Of a stretch of DNA of 64,000 nucleotides, positions 55,789-64,000 are shown piece by piece. The DNA is from Campylobacteraceae bacterium. Lineage in GTDB: Bacteria; Campylobacterota; Campylobacteria; Campylobacterales; Campylobacteraceae. The notes below the pieces were generated by a model. The model had not been told where the DNA came from. It was given only the letters and a program-made list of their open reading frames with translations, and did not search any database. The position numbers and the translations under genes were made by a program. Each line of letters starts with the position of its first letter. Position 1 is the first letter of the stretch. Where the stretch lies: NCBI GenBank assembly GCA_031266555.1, contig JAISAU010000003.1, forward strand, positions 124,001 to 188,000. Reading direction: 5' to 3'.

Positions 55789-56683
55789 CCTTCCTGATCT
55801 TAATTTTAATGATAAATATAATCCTAACATTGAAAATAAAGAAGATAAGAAATGCTGGAATGGGCTAAAAAAAATATTAATAAAGTTATCAAAATCAATA
55901 ATAAAAAACGAAAGCAATGAACCTAATCAAAAACTAATGTGGAAATATATAAGAGCGTTGCAATATGGAGTGTATGGCAAAAATAACTATAGGCATTACT
56001 ATTCGGATATTTATGCTTTAATCAAAAACATTAACAGACAAAATGGTGCTGATGTTAGCATATTATTGGAAAATATTGCTCTAATTCACAACAACTTTGA
56101 TGAATTAACTAGTAAAGAAATGAGGCCAAAAGAAGAGAATTGGGACATAAATGGATTAAAAAAACAAATAAGAAAATTATATGATCACATAAATCTTGAA
56201 TTTCAAAGATTTGCAGATTATGAAAGTTTTGAGAATGCTGAAAACAGAGCTAAAAAAATAGATGGGAAATTAAATGCTTTAAATAATGATGTAAATAAAA
56301 CAGGTTCTGAACTTAGAAATCAAACAATATCTTTTGTAACGATACTTGGTATTTTTGCAGCAATTATTATTACATTTGTAAGTGGTCTTATATTTTTGTC
56401 TACCGTATTCTCAAATCTAGATAAGGTTAATATATGGAAGTTGAGTTTCTTAATAGTATTACTTGGTTCCATTATTCTTGCTCTTGGATATTTTTTATTT
56501 AATTTCATTAATAAAATCATATTTGATGAAAATAAACAAAAATTGTGCGGAGATGAATTTATTTTTATAGTAAAAATATTACTGTCCATATTGATATTTT
56601 TGTTTATTTGCGTTGTAATAACTGAAAATATTGACATAATGAAAACATTATCATCTTTTTTTGTACAACAAAATAAGTTTTAA
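55778..56683 (+). CDS. Three-TM membrane protein, candidate PanT toxin
   Basis: 301 residues, no known enzyme motif. A soluble helical N-terminus of about 180 residues, ending in a coiled-coil-like stretch (ENAENRAKKIDGKLNALNND), precedes three hydrophobic helices at about 185-210 (SFVTILGIFAAIIITFVSG), 222-246 and 261-282. This tail resembles the membrane modules often found in small toxins and abortive-infection effectors. Because it overlaps a Panacea gene, it fits the membrane-damaging class of PanT toxins. The function is inferred; an unrelated membrane partner is possible. Confidence 0.6.
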   Translation: MDSSLPDLNFNDKYNPNIENKEDKKCWNGLKKILIKLSKSIIKNESNEPNQKLMWKYIRALQYGVYGKNNYRHYYSDIYALIKNINRQNGADVSILLENIALIHNNFDELTSKEMRPKEENWDINGLKKQIRKLYDHINLEFQRFADYESFENAENRAKKIDGKLNALNNDVNKTGSELRNQTISFVTILGIFAAIIITFVSGLIFLSTVFSNLDKVNIWKLSFLIVLLGSIILALGYFLFNFINKIIFDENKQKLCGDEFIFIVKILLSILIFLFICVVITENIDIMKTLSSFFVQQNKF

Positions 56684-57028
56684 AAAGATTTTATCCTATC
56701 CAAGTAATTGTTTCACTACTGCATAGACTTTGTTCTCTCTGCCAAATACTTGGTTACATTTGGTGTGAGCGAGCTATCATTTAATGGTGTCCGAACGAAC
56801 ATCATTTTTATCTTTATATTCTATCTTGGCATTTTGATTTAGAATTAAGTAAGAAGCCTTATAATTCTCACCACTGTATTCCTTTTTTGAGAGAGAATAA
56901 CTTTTAGAAGTATGTAAAATTATCTATGTTGTTAATATCAATTTTTGTAAAAAGATATGAAATAACTCTCAAGAGTAATAATATAAAAAATCAATTTTGT
57001 TGGTATTTTTTGAAAGAGTGTAAAAAAT
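56684..57028. other. Region between panT-like gene and ssrA with a coding remnant
   Basis: 345 bases between convergent units. On the minus strand about 56777-56925 reads as a protein-like fragment (KSYSLSKKEYSGENYKAS, then YLILNQNAKIEYKDKND) ending in a TGA but with no start codon and an upstream stop. It looks like the tail of a lost gene. No TACATGTA element here. Confidence 0.4.
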
Positions 57029-57404
57029 TGGTGGAAGTGAGGGGAATTGAACCCCTGTCCAAAAACAAGCCTCGTCTTAACGTCTACATGTTTAGAAGGA
57101 TTGATTTTAACTTTGCTTTTGTTTCACTCAATCCGCGAAAACTACACAAAAGCGCAAGCTTAAATTTCAATTTGGCGTCAGCTGCGCGTCAAATCAAGCT
57201 ATCTGCTTTGCGAGCCTCACAAAATCCGTTTAGATAGCATCCACGGCGCGAAGCCTCCCTTTAAGGATTAAACTTACGCTACTTTAGCGTAAGCGGGAGC
57301 GAAATTTTTATTATTTGCGTCTAAATTTAATGAACTTTTTACGCTTTGTTCAAAGCGACATGCGATCAAGAAAAACCTGCTCCTGTCGAAGCCAAGTCAC
57401 TCCC
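57029..57404 (-). ncRNA. ssrA: Transfer-messenger RNA (tmRNA)
   Basis: About 376 bases. The 5' end GGGAGTGACTTGGCTTCGAC and the 3' end TTGAACCCC/TTCAATTCCCCTC...CACTTCCACCA form the tRNA-like domain; the acceptor stem GGGAGTG pairs with CACTTCC with one G-U pair, and CCA is encoded. The tag reading frame at 57274-57318 gives ANNKNFAPAYAKVA followed by TAA, similar to the Campylobacter tag but ending KVA instead of KAA. Frees stalled ribosomes and tags the product for proteolysis. Only 11 bases separate it from the trpA stop on the same strand, so its promoter lies inside trpA or it is processed from a trpA transcript. Confidence 0.95.
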
Positions 57405-57415
57405 ATAAACCCGCT

Positions 57416-58156
57416 TTATTCGTTTATTGCCTCTTTAATATTACGGGCGAGAATGGAAATTCTATCTATTTTTTGCGTTTTAGTCAAGTTGTCGTCTAAA
57501 AGTATTTTTATAAACGCGCTTCCTACAATGACCCCGTCAACGCCTTTAGCTTTGGCTTTCGCGCTCTTCTCATTTACGCCAAAACCTACAAATACGGGAG
57601 TACTTGTATAATCTTTTATAATTTTAATAATTTCTCCTAAATCCTCTTCTGCCGCGCTTCCCGTTATTCCGGCATACGCTACAAGATAGATAAATCCCAA
57701 AGAGTTTCGGACGATTTTTCTTATCCTCTCTTCTGAATGCGTAGGAGCTATAAAATCAACAAGATTTAGTCCCATCCCTTCCAATAAATGCTTATAAGGC
57801 TTCGCTTCCTCAAAAGGCAAATCCGGAATAATAAATCCGCTAACTCCATATTCTCTTGCCTTCGCGGCGAAATAATCAACTCCTTTATGATAAAAAGGAT
57901 TAAAATACCCCATCCAAAACGTAGATATCTCCGGCGCTATTTTTTTTGAAATCTCAAAAATTCGTTCTATCTTAAAACCGTTTTTCAAAGCTTTCAAATT
58001 CGCCTCTTCTATCACCTCTCCGTCGGCTACAGGATCTGAAAATGGAACTCCGAGTTCTATTATATCCGCTCCGGCGTCTTTAAGAGCCAAAGCTGTGTCA
58101 ATGCTAAAATTTACATCAGGATATCCAGCCGTTATATACGCAACCAATTGTTTCAA
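57416..58156 (-). CDS. trpA: Tryptophan synthase alpha chain
   Basis: 246 residues. YITAGYPD at the N-terminus, catalytic Glu in IIELGVPFSDPVADGEVIE, the second catalytic acid nearby in the 'IPDLPFEE' strand, and the phosphate loops AYAGITGSAA and VGFGVNEKSA. Cleaves indole-glycerol phosphate to indole. trpB and other trp genes are not in the window, so the pathway is dispersed. Ends 11 bases before ssrA. Diverges from panB across 118 bases that contain one TTACATGTAG. Confidence 0.94.
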   Translation of the reverse strand: MKQLVAYITAGYPDVNFSIDTALALKDAGADIIELGVPFSDPVADGEVIEEANLKALKNGFKIERIFEISKKIAPEISTFWMGYFNPFYHKGVDYFAAKAREYGVSGFIIPDLPFEEAKPYKHLLEGMGLNLVDFIAPTHSEERIRKIVRNSLGFIYLVAYAGITGSAAEEDLGEIIKIIKDYTSTPVFVGFGVNEKSAKAKAKGVDGVIVGSAFIKILLDDNLTKTQKIDRISILARNIKEAINE

Positions 58157-58274
58157 TTTATCTCCGTTTGCTTACATGTAGTGTTAAGATTTCAACTCTT
58201 TTACTGTTTTTTATAGATATAATTGTAACATTTTAAATGTGATTTTGTTATACAAACGCGAAGGATAATTTTGC

Positions 58275-59057
58275 ATGAAAACTATAACTTCCATAAAAAA
58301 CGCCAAAAATAGTGAAAAACTTGTTATGATTACCGCCTATGACGCTCTTTTTGCCTCTTTATTTGATGAAAAAGTCGACATAATATTAGTAGGCGATAGT
58401 CTAAATAACAGTTTTAACGGGCGAAAAGATACGCTAAGCGCGGATTTGGATATGATGATTTATCATACAAAAGCCGTTTTAATGGGAGCAAAAAATACAT
58501 TTGTAGTCACCGATATGCCGTTTGCTTCGTATACGGATGAAAAAATCGCTTTAAAAAACGCATCTCAGATTTACAGGCAAACAGACGCACAAGCTGTCAA
58601 AATAGAGGGCGGAAAAGAGAGAGCGCATATCGTGAAAACTTTGACAAATAACTCAATAGCAGTTGTGGGACACATTGGACTTATGCCGCAATTTGCCAGA
58701 AGCGAAGGCGGTTTTAAGATAAAAGGCAAAGATAGCGAAGATATTCAAAAATTAATTGACGACGCGCGCGCTATCGAAGACGCGGGAGCTTTTTGCATAG
58801 TTGTTGAAGGGGTAAAAGAAGAGGCGGGAAAAGCCGTGAGCGAAGCTGTAAAAATACCGACAATAGGGATAGGAGCAGGCAAACATATGGATGGGCAAGT
58901 GCTTGTTTGGAGCGACATGTTGGGATTTTTTGAAGAGTTTAAGCCAAAATTCGTAAAACGTTATTTGAACGGCGCGGATTTAGTCAAAAAAGCGGTTGAG
59001 CAATATACGAAAGATGTAAAAAGCGGAAAATTCCCGAATGACGAATTTATTTATTGA
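58275..59057 (+). CDS. panB: 3-Methyl-2-oxobutanoate hydroxymethyltransferase
   Basis: 260 residues. MITAYDALFASLFD, ILVGDSLNN, TDMPFASY, the catalytic Glu in AVKIEGG, VVGHIGLMPQ and IPTIGIGAGKHMDGQVLV are PanB signatures. Makes ketopantoate for pantothenate synthesis, the pathway that feeds the coaX enzyme at the left end of this window. Ribosome binding site GAAGGAT. It is followed by ruvB after seven bases. Confidence 0.95.
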   Translation: MKTITSIKNAKNSEKLVMITAYDALFASLFDEKVDIILVGDSLNNSFNGRKDTLSADLDMMIYHTKAVLMGAKNTFVVTDMPFASYTDEKIALKNASQIYRQTDAQAVKIEGGKERAHIVKTLTNNSIAVVGHIGLMPQFARSEGGFKIKGKDSEDIQKLIDDARAIEDAGAFCIVVEGVKEEAGKAVSEAVKIPTIGIGAGKHMDGQVLVWSDMLGFFEEFKPKFVKRYLNGADLVKKAVEQYTKDVKSGKFPNDEFIY

Positions 59058-59064
59058 GTAAAGC

Positions 59065-60087
59065 ATGGAAAGAATCGTTGAGATAGAAAAAATAAAATTT
59101 GACAACGAGTATGAAAATTCGTTGCGTCCAAAAACTTGGAACGATTATATAGGACAAGATAAAATCAAAAAAAATCTTCAAGTATTTATAGAAGCGTCTA
59201 AAAAAAGGAGCGAGAGTTTAGACCATGTGCTTTTTTTCGGACCTCCCGGTCTTGGCAAAACTACATTAGCGTATTTGATAGCATCTGAAATGAACACAAA
59301 TATCAAAATAACAGCCGCTCCAATGATAGAAAAAAGCGGCGATTTAGCGGCGATTTTGACAAATCTTCAAGAAGGCGACGTACTGTTCATTGACGAGATT
59401 CATAGACTCTCATCTGCTATCGAAGAAATTTTATATCCGGCTATGGAGGATTTCAGACTCGACATCATCATAGGAAGCGGACCGGCCGCGCAAACTATTA
59501 AGATAGATTTACCGCGATTTACGCTTATTGGCGCCACAACCAGAGCCGGTATGATAAGTTCACCTTTAAGAGATAGATTTGGCATGCATTTCAGACTGCA
59601 ATTTTACTCATACGGCGAGCTTAGTAAAATAATACAAAAAGCCTCTTTTAAACTTAATTTTACATGTAAAGAAGACGCCGCCGAAGAGATGTCAAAAAGA
59701 TGCAGAGGAACGCCGAGAATCGCTTTGAGATTATTAAAACGCGTACGTGATTTTGCGCAAATACACAATGAGAATTCTATCTCAAAAGAACGCGCGAAGT
59801 ATGGACTTGACGAACTTGGCGTAGACGAACAAGGGTTTGACGAGATGGATATAAAGTTCTTGCAAATTCTGCTCAACGCGAAAGGGCGGCCGATAGGTTT
59901 AAATACTATAGCAGCAGCCCTAAGCGAAGACGAAGGAACGGTAGAAGATGTGATAGAACCTTATTTGATAGCCACAGGATATATCGAAAGAACGGCGCGC
60001 GGCAGAATAGCGACTCCAAAATGCTATGAGCTTTTCAGACTCTCATCTTTAAACGCCGGACTGTTTAAGGATACAAATGAACGCTAA
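59065..60087 (+). CDS. ruvB: Holliday junction helicase subunit RuvB
   Basis: 340 residues. AAA+ ATPase with [19 protein letters not shown], Walker [18 protein letters not shown], Walker [12 protein letters not shown], sensor 1 [20 protein letters not shown], and the C-terminal winged helix ([29 protein letters not shown]). Drives branch migration with RuvA. The stop overlaps the permease start by 11 bases. Contains one TTACATGTAA. Confidence 0.96.
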   Translation: MERIVEIEKIKFDNEYENSLRPKTWNDYIGQDKIKKNLQVFIEASKKRSESLDHVLFFGPPGLGKTTLAYLIASEMNTNIKITAAPMIEKSGDLAAILTNLQEGDVLFIDEIHRLSSAIEEILYPAMEDFRLDIIIGSGPAAQTIKIDLPRFTLIGATTRAGMISSPLRDRFGMHFRLQFYSYGELSKIIQKASFKLNFTCKEDAAEEMSKRCRGTPRIALRLLKRVRDFAQIHNENSISKERAKYGLDELGVDEQGFDEMDIKFLQILLNAKGRPIGLNTIAAALSEDEGTVEDVIEPYLIATGYIERTARGRIATPKCYELFRLSSLNAGLFKDTNER

Positions 60088-61156
60088 TAACAATCGTTTT
60101 TTTATTTTAGCTGTTTTTCTTTTGACACTTTACGGAATGGTCAAATTATACTCTCCGTTTTTGCTTGACATTACGATAGCCTCGCTTTTAGCCGTAGCTA
60201 TGAACAGCATAAACGTTTTTATACAAAGATTTGTGAAAATTCCTATGTTGTCAGCGATTTTAACAACTTTAGTACTGCTTTTGCTATTTTTCGCGCCTAT
60301 AGGATACGCCGCTACCACTCTTACAAATTCGCTTATACATGTAAACGATGATTTGGTAGAAAAAGCGATGACTTTTCTTTCAAATATAAAACTCTCATTG
60401 CCTCAATCGTTAAGTTTTTTAGAACTTGACGTGGACGGATATTTCGCGAACTTAGACAAAGCGGCGATAACAGCCAAAGCGGTATCTTACGCTACTTTTA
60501 TCGGTAAGATGAGCGCCGGATTTTTGAAAGATATGGTTTTAATTATTATATTTTTCTTTTTCGCGACATATTACGGCAAAAATCTAAACATATATTTTAA
60601 AAGCGTAATACCGATAAATCCGGAAGAGTCGGATGGCATACTTTCCGAAGTGGCGAATGTTATGAGCGTGGTATTTTACTCCATCATTTTGACGGCTATT
60701 TTGGAAGGAGTTTTATTTGCTTTTATAGGCATAGCTTACGGATACAACGGATTAATGCTCGGCATATTGTACGGCTTTGCTTCTTTGATACCGATAGTAG
60801 GCGGTATGCTTGTATGGCTTCCTTTATCGTTAATAGAGTTTTCAAACGGCAATACAACATCCGCTCTTGTGATATCCATATACTCCTTTGTCGGCATAGG
60901 CGCGGTGGATAACTTCGTAAAACCTCTCATTATCAAATACGTAAATAAAATGCTTTTGAAAACGCCGGTATATTTTAACACGCTCTTGATATTTTTCTCT
61001 ATCATAGCAGGACTTGCCTCATTTGGTTTTTGGGGAATGATATTGGGACCTGCCATCACAACATTCTTTATATCTCTTTTGAAACTGTTTCGCATAATCA
61101 AAGAAAAGTCCCCTCAAAAACAAAATCCAACCCCCCCACCCATAATCCCCCAATGA
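60077..61156 (+). CDS. AI-2E/PerM-family transporter
   Basis: 359 residues with about seven to eight transmembrane helices and the conserved regions of the family: [15 protein letters not shown] early and, later, [22 protein letters not shown] plus [14 protein letters not shown] (the PIVGP / DxxxxP region). Members include TqsA (autoinducer-2 export) and sodium/proton antiporters; the substrate is not predictable. luxS lies about 1.3 kb away but in the opposite direction. Ends in a Pro/Gln-rich tail and overlaps the next gene by four bases. Confidence 0.8.
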   Translation: MNANNNRFFILAVFLLTLYGMVKLYSPFLLDITIASLLAVAMNSINVFIQRFVKIPMLSAILTTLVLLLLFFAPIGYAATTLTNSLIHVNDDLVEKAMTFLSNIKLSLPQSLSFLELDVDGYFANLDKAAITAKAVSYATFIGKMSAGFLKDMVLIIIFFFFATYYGKNLNIYFKSVIPINPEESDGILSEVANVMSVVFYSIILTAILEGVLFAFIGIAYGYNGLMLGILYGFASLIPIVGGMLVWLPLSLIEFSNGNTTSALVISIYSFVGIGAVDNFVKPLIIKYVNKMLLKTPVYFNTLLIFFSIIAGLASFGFWGMILGPAITTFFISLLKLFRIIKEKSPQKQNPTPPPIIPQ

Positions 61157-61557
61157 ATGAAAAACTCATAAAATTCATAAAAGAACATCACGTCTTACAT
61201 GTAAGCACTTATGAGAATAATAAAACTTGGTCTGCCAGCTGTTTTTATCTATTTTTTGAAAAAAATAACTCATTTGTTTTCGCTTCTGATAAAAAGACTC
61301 ATCATATGCAAAATATCTTAAAAAATCCATATGTAAGCGGAACAATAGCACTTGAAACAAAAGAGGTAGGTTTGATACAAGGATTGCAGTTTGATGGAGT
61401 TGTCAAAAAAGCCTCTTTAAAAGCTAAGAAAGCTTATCTTCTTTTATATCCGTTCGCTATTACTCTTATATCGTCTTTATGGGAAATAGAGATAAACTAC
61501 GCTAAATTTACCGATAATCGCTTAGGATTTGGTAAGAAATTGGAGTGGGAAAGATAA
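61153..61557 (+). CDS. YhbP/UPF0306-like flavin-binding split-barrel protein
   Basis: 134 residues. The pattern ENNKTWSASCFYLFFE, then DKKTHHMQNILKNPYVSGTI, LIQGLQFDGVVKKASL and KFTDNRLGFGKKLEWER matches E. coli YhbP of the pyridoxamine-phosphate-oxidase-like superfamily. The function of YhbP is unknown; flavin or haem binding is possible. Start at 61153 (overlap ATGA with the permease stop) gives the family's usual length; the same frame extends upstream inside the permease gene but that part is not conserved. TTACATGTAA is read as LHV in codons near the start. Confidence 0.78.
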   Translation: MNEKLIKFIKEHHVLHVSTYENNKTWSASCFYLFFEKNNSFVFASDKKTHHMQNILKNPYVSGTIALETKEVGLIQGLQFDGVVKKASLKAKKAYLLLYPFAITLISSLWEIEINYAKFTDNRLGFGKKLEWER

Positions 61558-62440
61558 ACCAACAGTTGAAAGGATTTTGTACCCAATATTAAAATGAAAA
61601 TAGTTACATGTATCTCTTGATACCAATATTACATGTAGGATTAATCTTACATGTAAACAATACACAAAGGCCATACTTTCTTCCAAAAACCAAATAGATA
61701 AAAGACAAATGAAAGACAGCTACATGTAGCTTCAATATCTTTTGATTGCCTTACAAGACCAATATTGATGTTTATCGGTTACACATAGGATTTTTAAATC
61801 TTAAGTCTTTACATGTAAACAAGAATATCAAAAAAACCGATTTAATCTTTTACATGTAAGGACTTAAGAATTGAAATCTTTGAAGTTAATCTAACTTGGT
61901 ACGATATGATATTTTGTAATCCTTACATGTGAGGATTACAAAGACAACTATTAAAGTTTTGGACTTTATATTGATGTTCAGTAATCATAGATATTTGAGC
62001 TATTCGCATTTTACTTACATAGATTCTTGTATTGCGAAGCATTTGATTCGCACTAATACTAAGAGGATATTTTGAATTTATATCTATACTTACATGTAAG
62101 GAGTTTGGTTAATTGGACTTAGAGTAAATTATGATGTTTCATAATCTTTACATGTAAACTAATTTGAGTTTTCATGTGATACTAAAAAGTGAATTCTTTA
62201 CATGTAAACCAACTTGAGTTTTTATATGATACTAAAATATCCTCTTGAAGGTGAAACAAAAGTTCAACCGACGGGTATTGTTCGCATATAGACACTAAAA
62301 TATCTTATTGAAGATAAAACGATATAAAATATTTTAGTTTTTTAAAATTTATTGCGAATTTAAGAAATAGAATAGAGAAAAACGGCTACATGTAATGGTA
62401 AAAATCAATCCTTACATGTAACATGTAAATGAATGCGACG
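61558..62440. repeat. Dense array of TACATGTA palindromes between convergent genes
   Basis: 883 non-coding bases between the yhbP-like gene and luxS. Exact TACATGTA copies start at 61605, 61630, 61648, 61721, 61810, 61851, 62091, 62149, 62199, 62387 and 62413; variants at 61924 (TACATGTG) and 62420 (AACATGTA). A 43-base stretch is repeated with a 50-base period (62145-62187 and 62195-62237), and a 27-base stretch recurs at 62231 and 62293. No open reading frame, tRNA or CRISPR-like constant spacing. Confidence 0.8.
61913..61942. repeat. 30-bp near-perfect palindrome centred on ACATGT
   Basis: TTTGTAATCCTTACA followed by TGTGAGGATTACAAA: 14 of 15 positions are complementary and the other is a T-G pair. 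It contains the TACATGT core of the dispersed element and could form a stable hairpin or be a protein-binding site. Confidence 0.7.
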
Positions 62441-62935
62441 TTAAATCTTTAACGCTATCTTTGCGTGATTTTTCATTATTCCAACGCCGTTTTTAAGTAC
62501 TTGTTCGGCTATCTTTTTGGCTTTTTTCAAAGAGTGCAATTTATATGTGCCGCACTGATAGATATTAAGCTCGGGAATATCTTTTTTGCGCTTTACTCTC
62601 AAAATGTCCTTCATAGCGGCTTCCCACGCCGTCGCGACATCTTTCTCTTTGGGACTTCCTATAAGGCTCATATAAAATCCCGTCCTGCAACCCATAGGCG
62701 AAATATCTATCACTTCCACGTTATCGCCGTTTAAATGCGCTCTCATAAATCCCGCGAACAAATGTTCTAACGTATGAATGCCTTTTGGGCTTAATATCTC
62801 TTTATTGGGTTTGCAAAAACGTAAATCAAAAACAGTAATCTGATCTCCGTTTGGAGTTTTCATCGTTTTAGCTACTCTAACCGAAGGCGCCGTCATTTTT
62901 GTATGATCGACCTTAAAGCTATCAAGAAGTGGCAT
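62441..62935 (-). CDS. luxS: S-ribosylhomocysteine lyase LuxS
   Basis: 164 residues from [14 protein letters not shown], the usual LuxS start. Zinc ligands in [12 protein letters not shown] (HxxxH) and the catalytic Cys in [12 protein letters not shown]. Splits S-ribosylhomocysteine to homocysteine and the precursor of autoinducer-2. Start 62935 was preferred to the GTG at 62953 because AGGGGA lies six bases ahead of this ATG and it matches the family. The upstream gene on the other strand is divergent. Confidence 0.95.
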   Translation of the reverse strand: MPLLDSFKVDHTKMTAPSVRVAKTMKTPNGDQITVFDLRFCKPNKEILSPKGIHTLEHLFAGFMRAHLNGDNVEVIDISPMGCRTGFYMSLIGSPKEKDVATAWEAAMKDILRVKRKKDIPELNIYQCGTYKLHSLKKAKKIAEQVLKNGVGIMKNHAKIALKI

Positions 62936-63046
62936 ATTTTCCCCTATTTTCACAATTTTTCCATGAAATTTAAAATAATTATACCAAAAAAGTTATGTTT
63001 ATATTGCTTTTTGATATACTAAACCAAGATAAAACAAGGAGTTCCT

Positions 63047-63862
63047 ATGAAACAAATTGTAGCGGCTTTGGCTTTACACGAAAGCGATCTGCATGTAATA
63101 CAAAAAACCGAAGAGTTGCGCAAAAGAACAGGCGCGGAAGTAACCTATGTACACGCTGTGGTCTTAAGATTTTTCAGGAGAGACATAGATGTGACTAAAA
63201 TCAAAGAAGAACTTCAAGCTTCTATCAAAAAAATAGCTGATATAGACGAAAGCGATATCGTGGTAGACATATTAAGCGGCTGGGAACTTATATTAAAAAC
63301 GGCCAAAGAGAAAAACGCCGATCTTGTGGTGCTTGGAAATATGAGCAAATCGCACGCCGTTTTGTATCTGGGTTCAACTGTAAAAAAAGTGCTTGAAAGG
63401 ATAGGAGCTCCGGTATTTATAGCAAGAAGCAAACCTCTTGATAATAAAATATTGATTCCCACAGACCTTGGAGATTACACCATGAGCGCTTCCACGGTCA
63501 AAAAGTTTTTAAAATCAAATGCGCCCGTCTCTTACGTTTACGCGGACACATCGGCTTTTGGAGAAATAGCGACGCCATATACCACGCTTGCCGCTTATTC
63601 TGTGGAATATATGCAAGAGGAGATGGAAAAACAGCTCAAAGAGTTTAGAAAAAATAGAACAGACGCGCCTACTGTTGTATTGGATGTGGAAGAGAGTGTC
63701 TCCGAAGCTATCAAAAAATACGCGCAGGAAAACAATTATACGCTAATGGTTTTGGCATCGAGAAATATGGCCGGATTAAATCCTATAATATTCGGAAGCA
63801 CAGCCTCAAAAATAGCGCAAATAGTAGACGCAAATCTATTAATAACTTTTGTGGACGATTAA
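63047..63862 (+). CDS. Tandem universal stress protein
   Basis: 271 residues made of two UspA-type folds: residues about 1-135 (ending DLVVLGNMSKSHAVLYLGSTVKKVLERIG, with the G-2x-G-9x-G(S/T) ATP-binding pattern partly kept) and about 140-271 (ending LMVLASRNMAGLNPIIFGSTASKIA). Probably a stress-induced ATP-binding protein; target unknown. Ribosome binding site AAGGAG. Single gene with a hairpin terminator. Confidence 0.85.
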   Translation: MKQIVAALALHESDLHVIQKTEELRKRTGAEVTYVHAVVLRFFRRDIDVTKIKEELQASIKKIADIDESDIVVDILSGWELILKTAKEKNADLVVLGNMSKSHAVLYLGSTVKKVLERIGAPVFIARSKPLDNKILIPTDLGDYTMSASTVKKFLKSNAPVSYVYADTSAFGEIATPYTTLAAYSVEYMQEEMEKQLKEFRKNRTDAPTVVLDVEESVSEAIKKYAQENNYTLMVLASRNMAGLNPIIFGSTASKIAQIVDANLLITFVDD

Positions 63863-63864
63863 AA

Positions 63865-63890
63865 TTTCGGAAGGAAAACCCCTTCCGAAA
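63865..63890. terminator. Bidirectional terminator between usp and flavodoxin genes
   Basis: A perfect 10-bp stem (TTTCGGAAGG with CCTTCCGAAA) around a 6-base loop, with A-rich and T-rich flanks, in the 40-base gap where the two genes converge. Confidence 0.8.
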
Positions 63891-63902
63891 TATGACTTTA
63901 CC

Positions 63903-64000
63903 TTAAAAGTTATTTTTTATAGAATTTGTCCATTTCGCAACGCTATCTTCCAGCGAATCGCCTTCGACATCTTTATCTATGACAAGTCCTACAAATTTGC
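63903..64000 (-). CDS. fldA: Flavodoxin, C-terminal end (cut by window edge)
   Basis: 32 codons reading KFVGLVIDKDVEGDSLEDSV and ending AKWTNSIKNNF. 'FVGLVID.D' followed by 'I..W...I...F' is the characteristic end of long-chain bacterial flavodoxins such as Helicobacter and Campylobacter FldA, an FMN electron carrier to pyruvate and oxoglutarate oxidoreductases. The N-terminal FMN-binding part lies outside the window. Confidence 0.75.
   Translation of the reverse strand, partial: KFVGLVIDKDVEGDSLEDSVAKWTNSIKNNF

Noticed and set aside
57081-57095. TCTACATGTTTA as another copy of the dispersed palindrome
   Set aside because: It is part of the conserved tmRNA sequence and does not match the 8-base core.
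61030-61152. N-terminal extension of the YhbP-like protein
   Set aside because: It overlaps the permease coding sequence and has no similarity to the family; ATG at 61153 gives the usual length.
61558-62440. Possible CRISPR array
   Set aside because: The repeated unit is only 8-10 bases, spacing is irregular (about 18 to 240 bases), and no cas gene is near.

Overview
The window looks like a chromosome segment from a member of the Campylobacterota (the former Epsilonproteobacteria), order Campylobacterales or a close relative. The evidence is the low GC content, the block gatC-pilT-cvpA-fur-lysS-glyA, the block recR-racS-racR divergent from dnaJ (the order I know from Campylobacter jejuni), an eptA-lpxE-like pair like that of Helicobacter, and a tmRNA tag ending in APAYAKVA. 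I cannot name the genus. All calls come from reading the sequence; no database search was possible.

Layout. 0-19 kb is mostly housekeeping: coaX (cut by the left edge), a YfgM/BamB-like pair, gatC, pilT, cvpA, fur, lysS, glyA, a SPOR protein, aroE, a broken mrr restriction gene, recR, the RacRS two-component system with a Spy-like periplasmic protein, dnaJ, purA, hisZ, a class V aminotransferase and an aldo/keto reductase. 19.3-29.5 kb is a compact 12-gene type II secretion operon on the minus strand (gspG-H-F-K-L-M-N-C-D-E-I-J). 29.8-32.1 kb holds an eptA/lpxE-like lipid A modification pair.

32.4-52.2 kb is a type I secretion locus transcribed leftwards: an LprI-like periplasmic protein, a 4563-residue RTX protein, a TolC-family protein, an ABC exporter and an HlyD adaptor. 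The first ~275 residues of the RTX protein resemble a lysozyme-like (GH24/pesticin-type) domain. The gene just ahead of it carries the lysozyme-inhibitor LprI-like motif. Together they suggest an exported peptidoglycan-targeting toxin with a self-protection protein, which is the leading candidate for a new system here. Next come a classical autotransporter (52.6-55.0 kb) and a two-gene unit of a Panacea-domain protein and a three-TM membrane protein that fits a PanAT toxin-antitoxin pair (55.3-56.7 kb).

57-64 kb returns to core genes: ssrA (tmRNA), trpA, panB, ruvB, a PerM/AI-2E-type permease, a YhbP-like protein, luxS, a tandem universal stress protein and the end of a flavodoxin gene.

Throughout the window an 8-bp palindrome, TACATGTA (usually YTACATGTAR), recurs about 39 times by hand count, against roughly 2-3 expected from base composition. 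It occurs inside genes but is densest between convergent genes (11 exact copies in 61.6-62.4 kb, 5 in 14.2-14.7 kb). It is scarce in the RTX gene (2 copies in 13.7 kb). It behaves like a highly iterated palindrome of unknown role.
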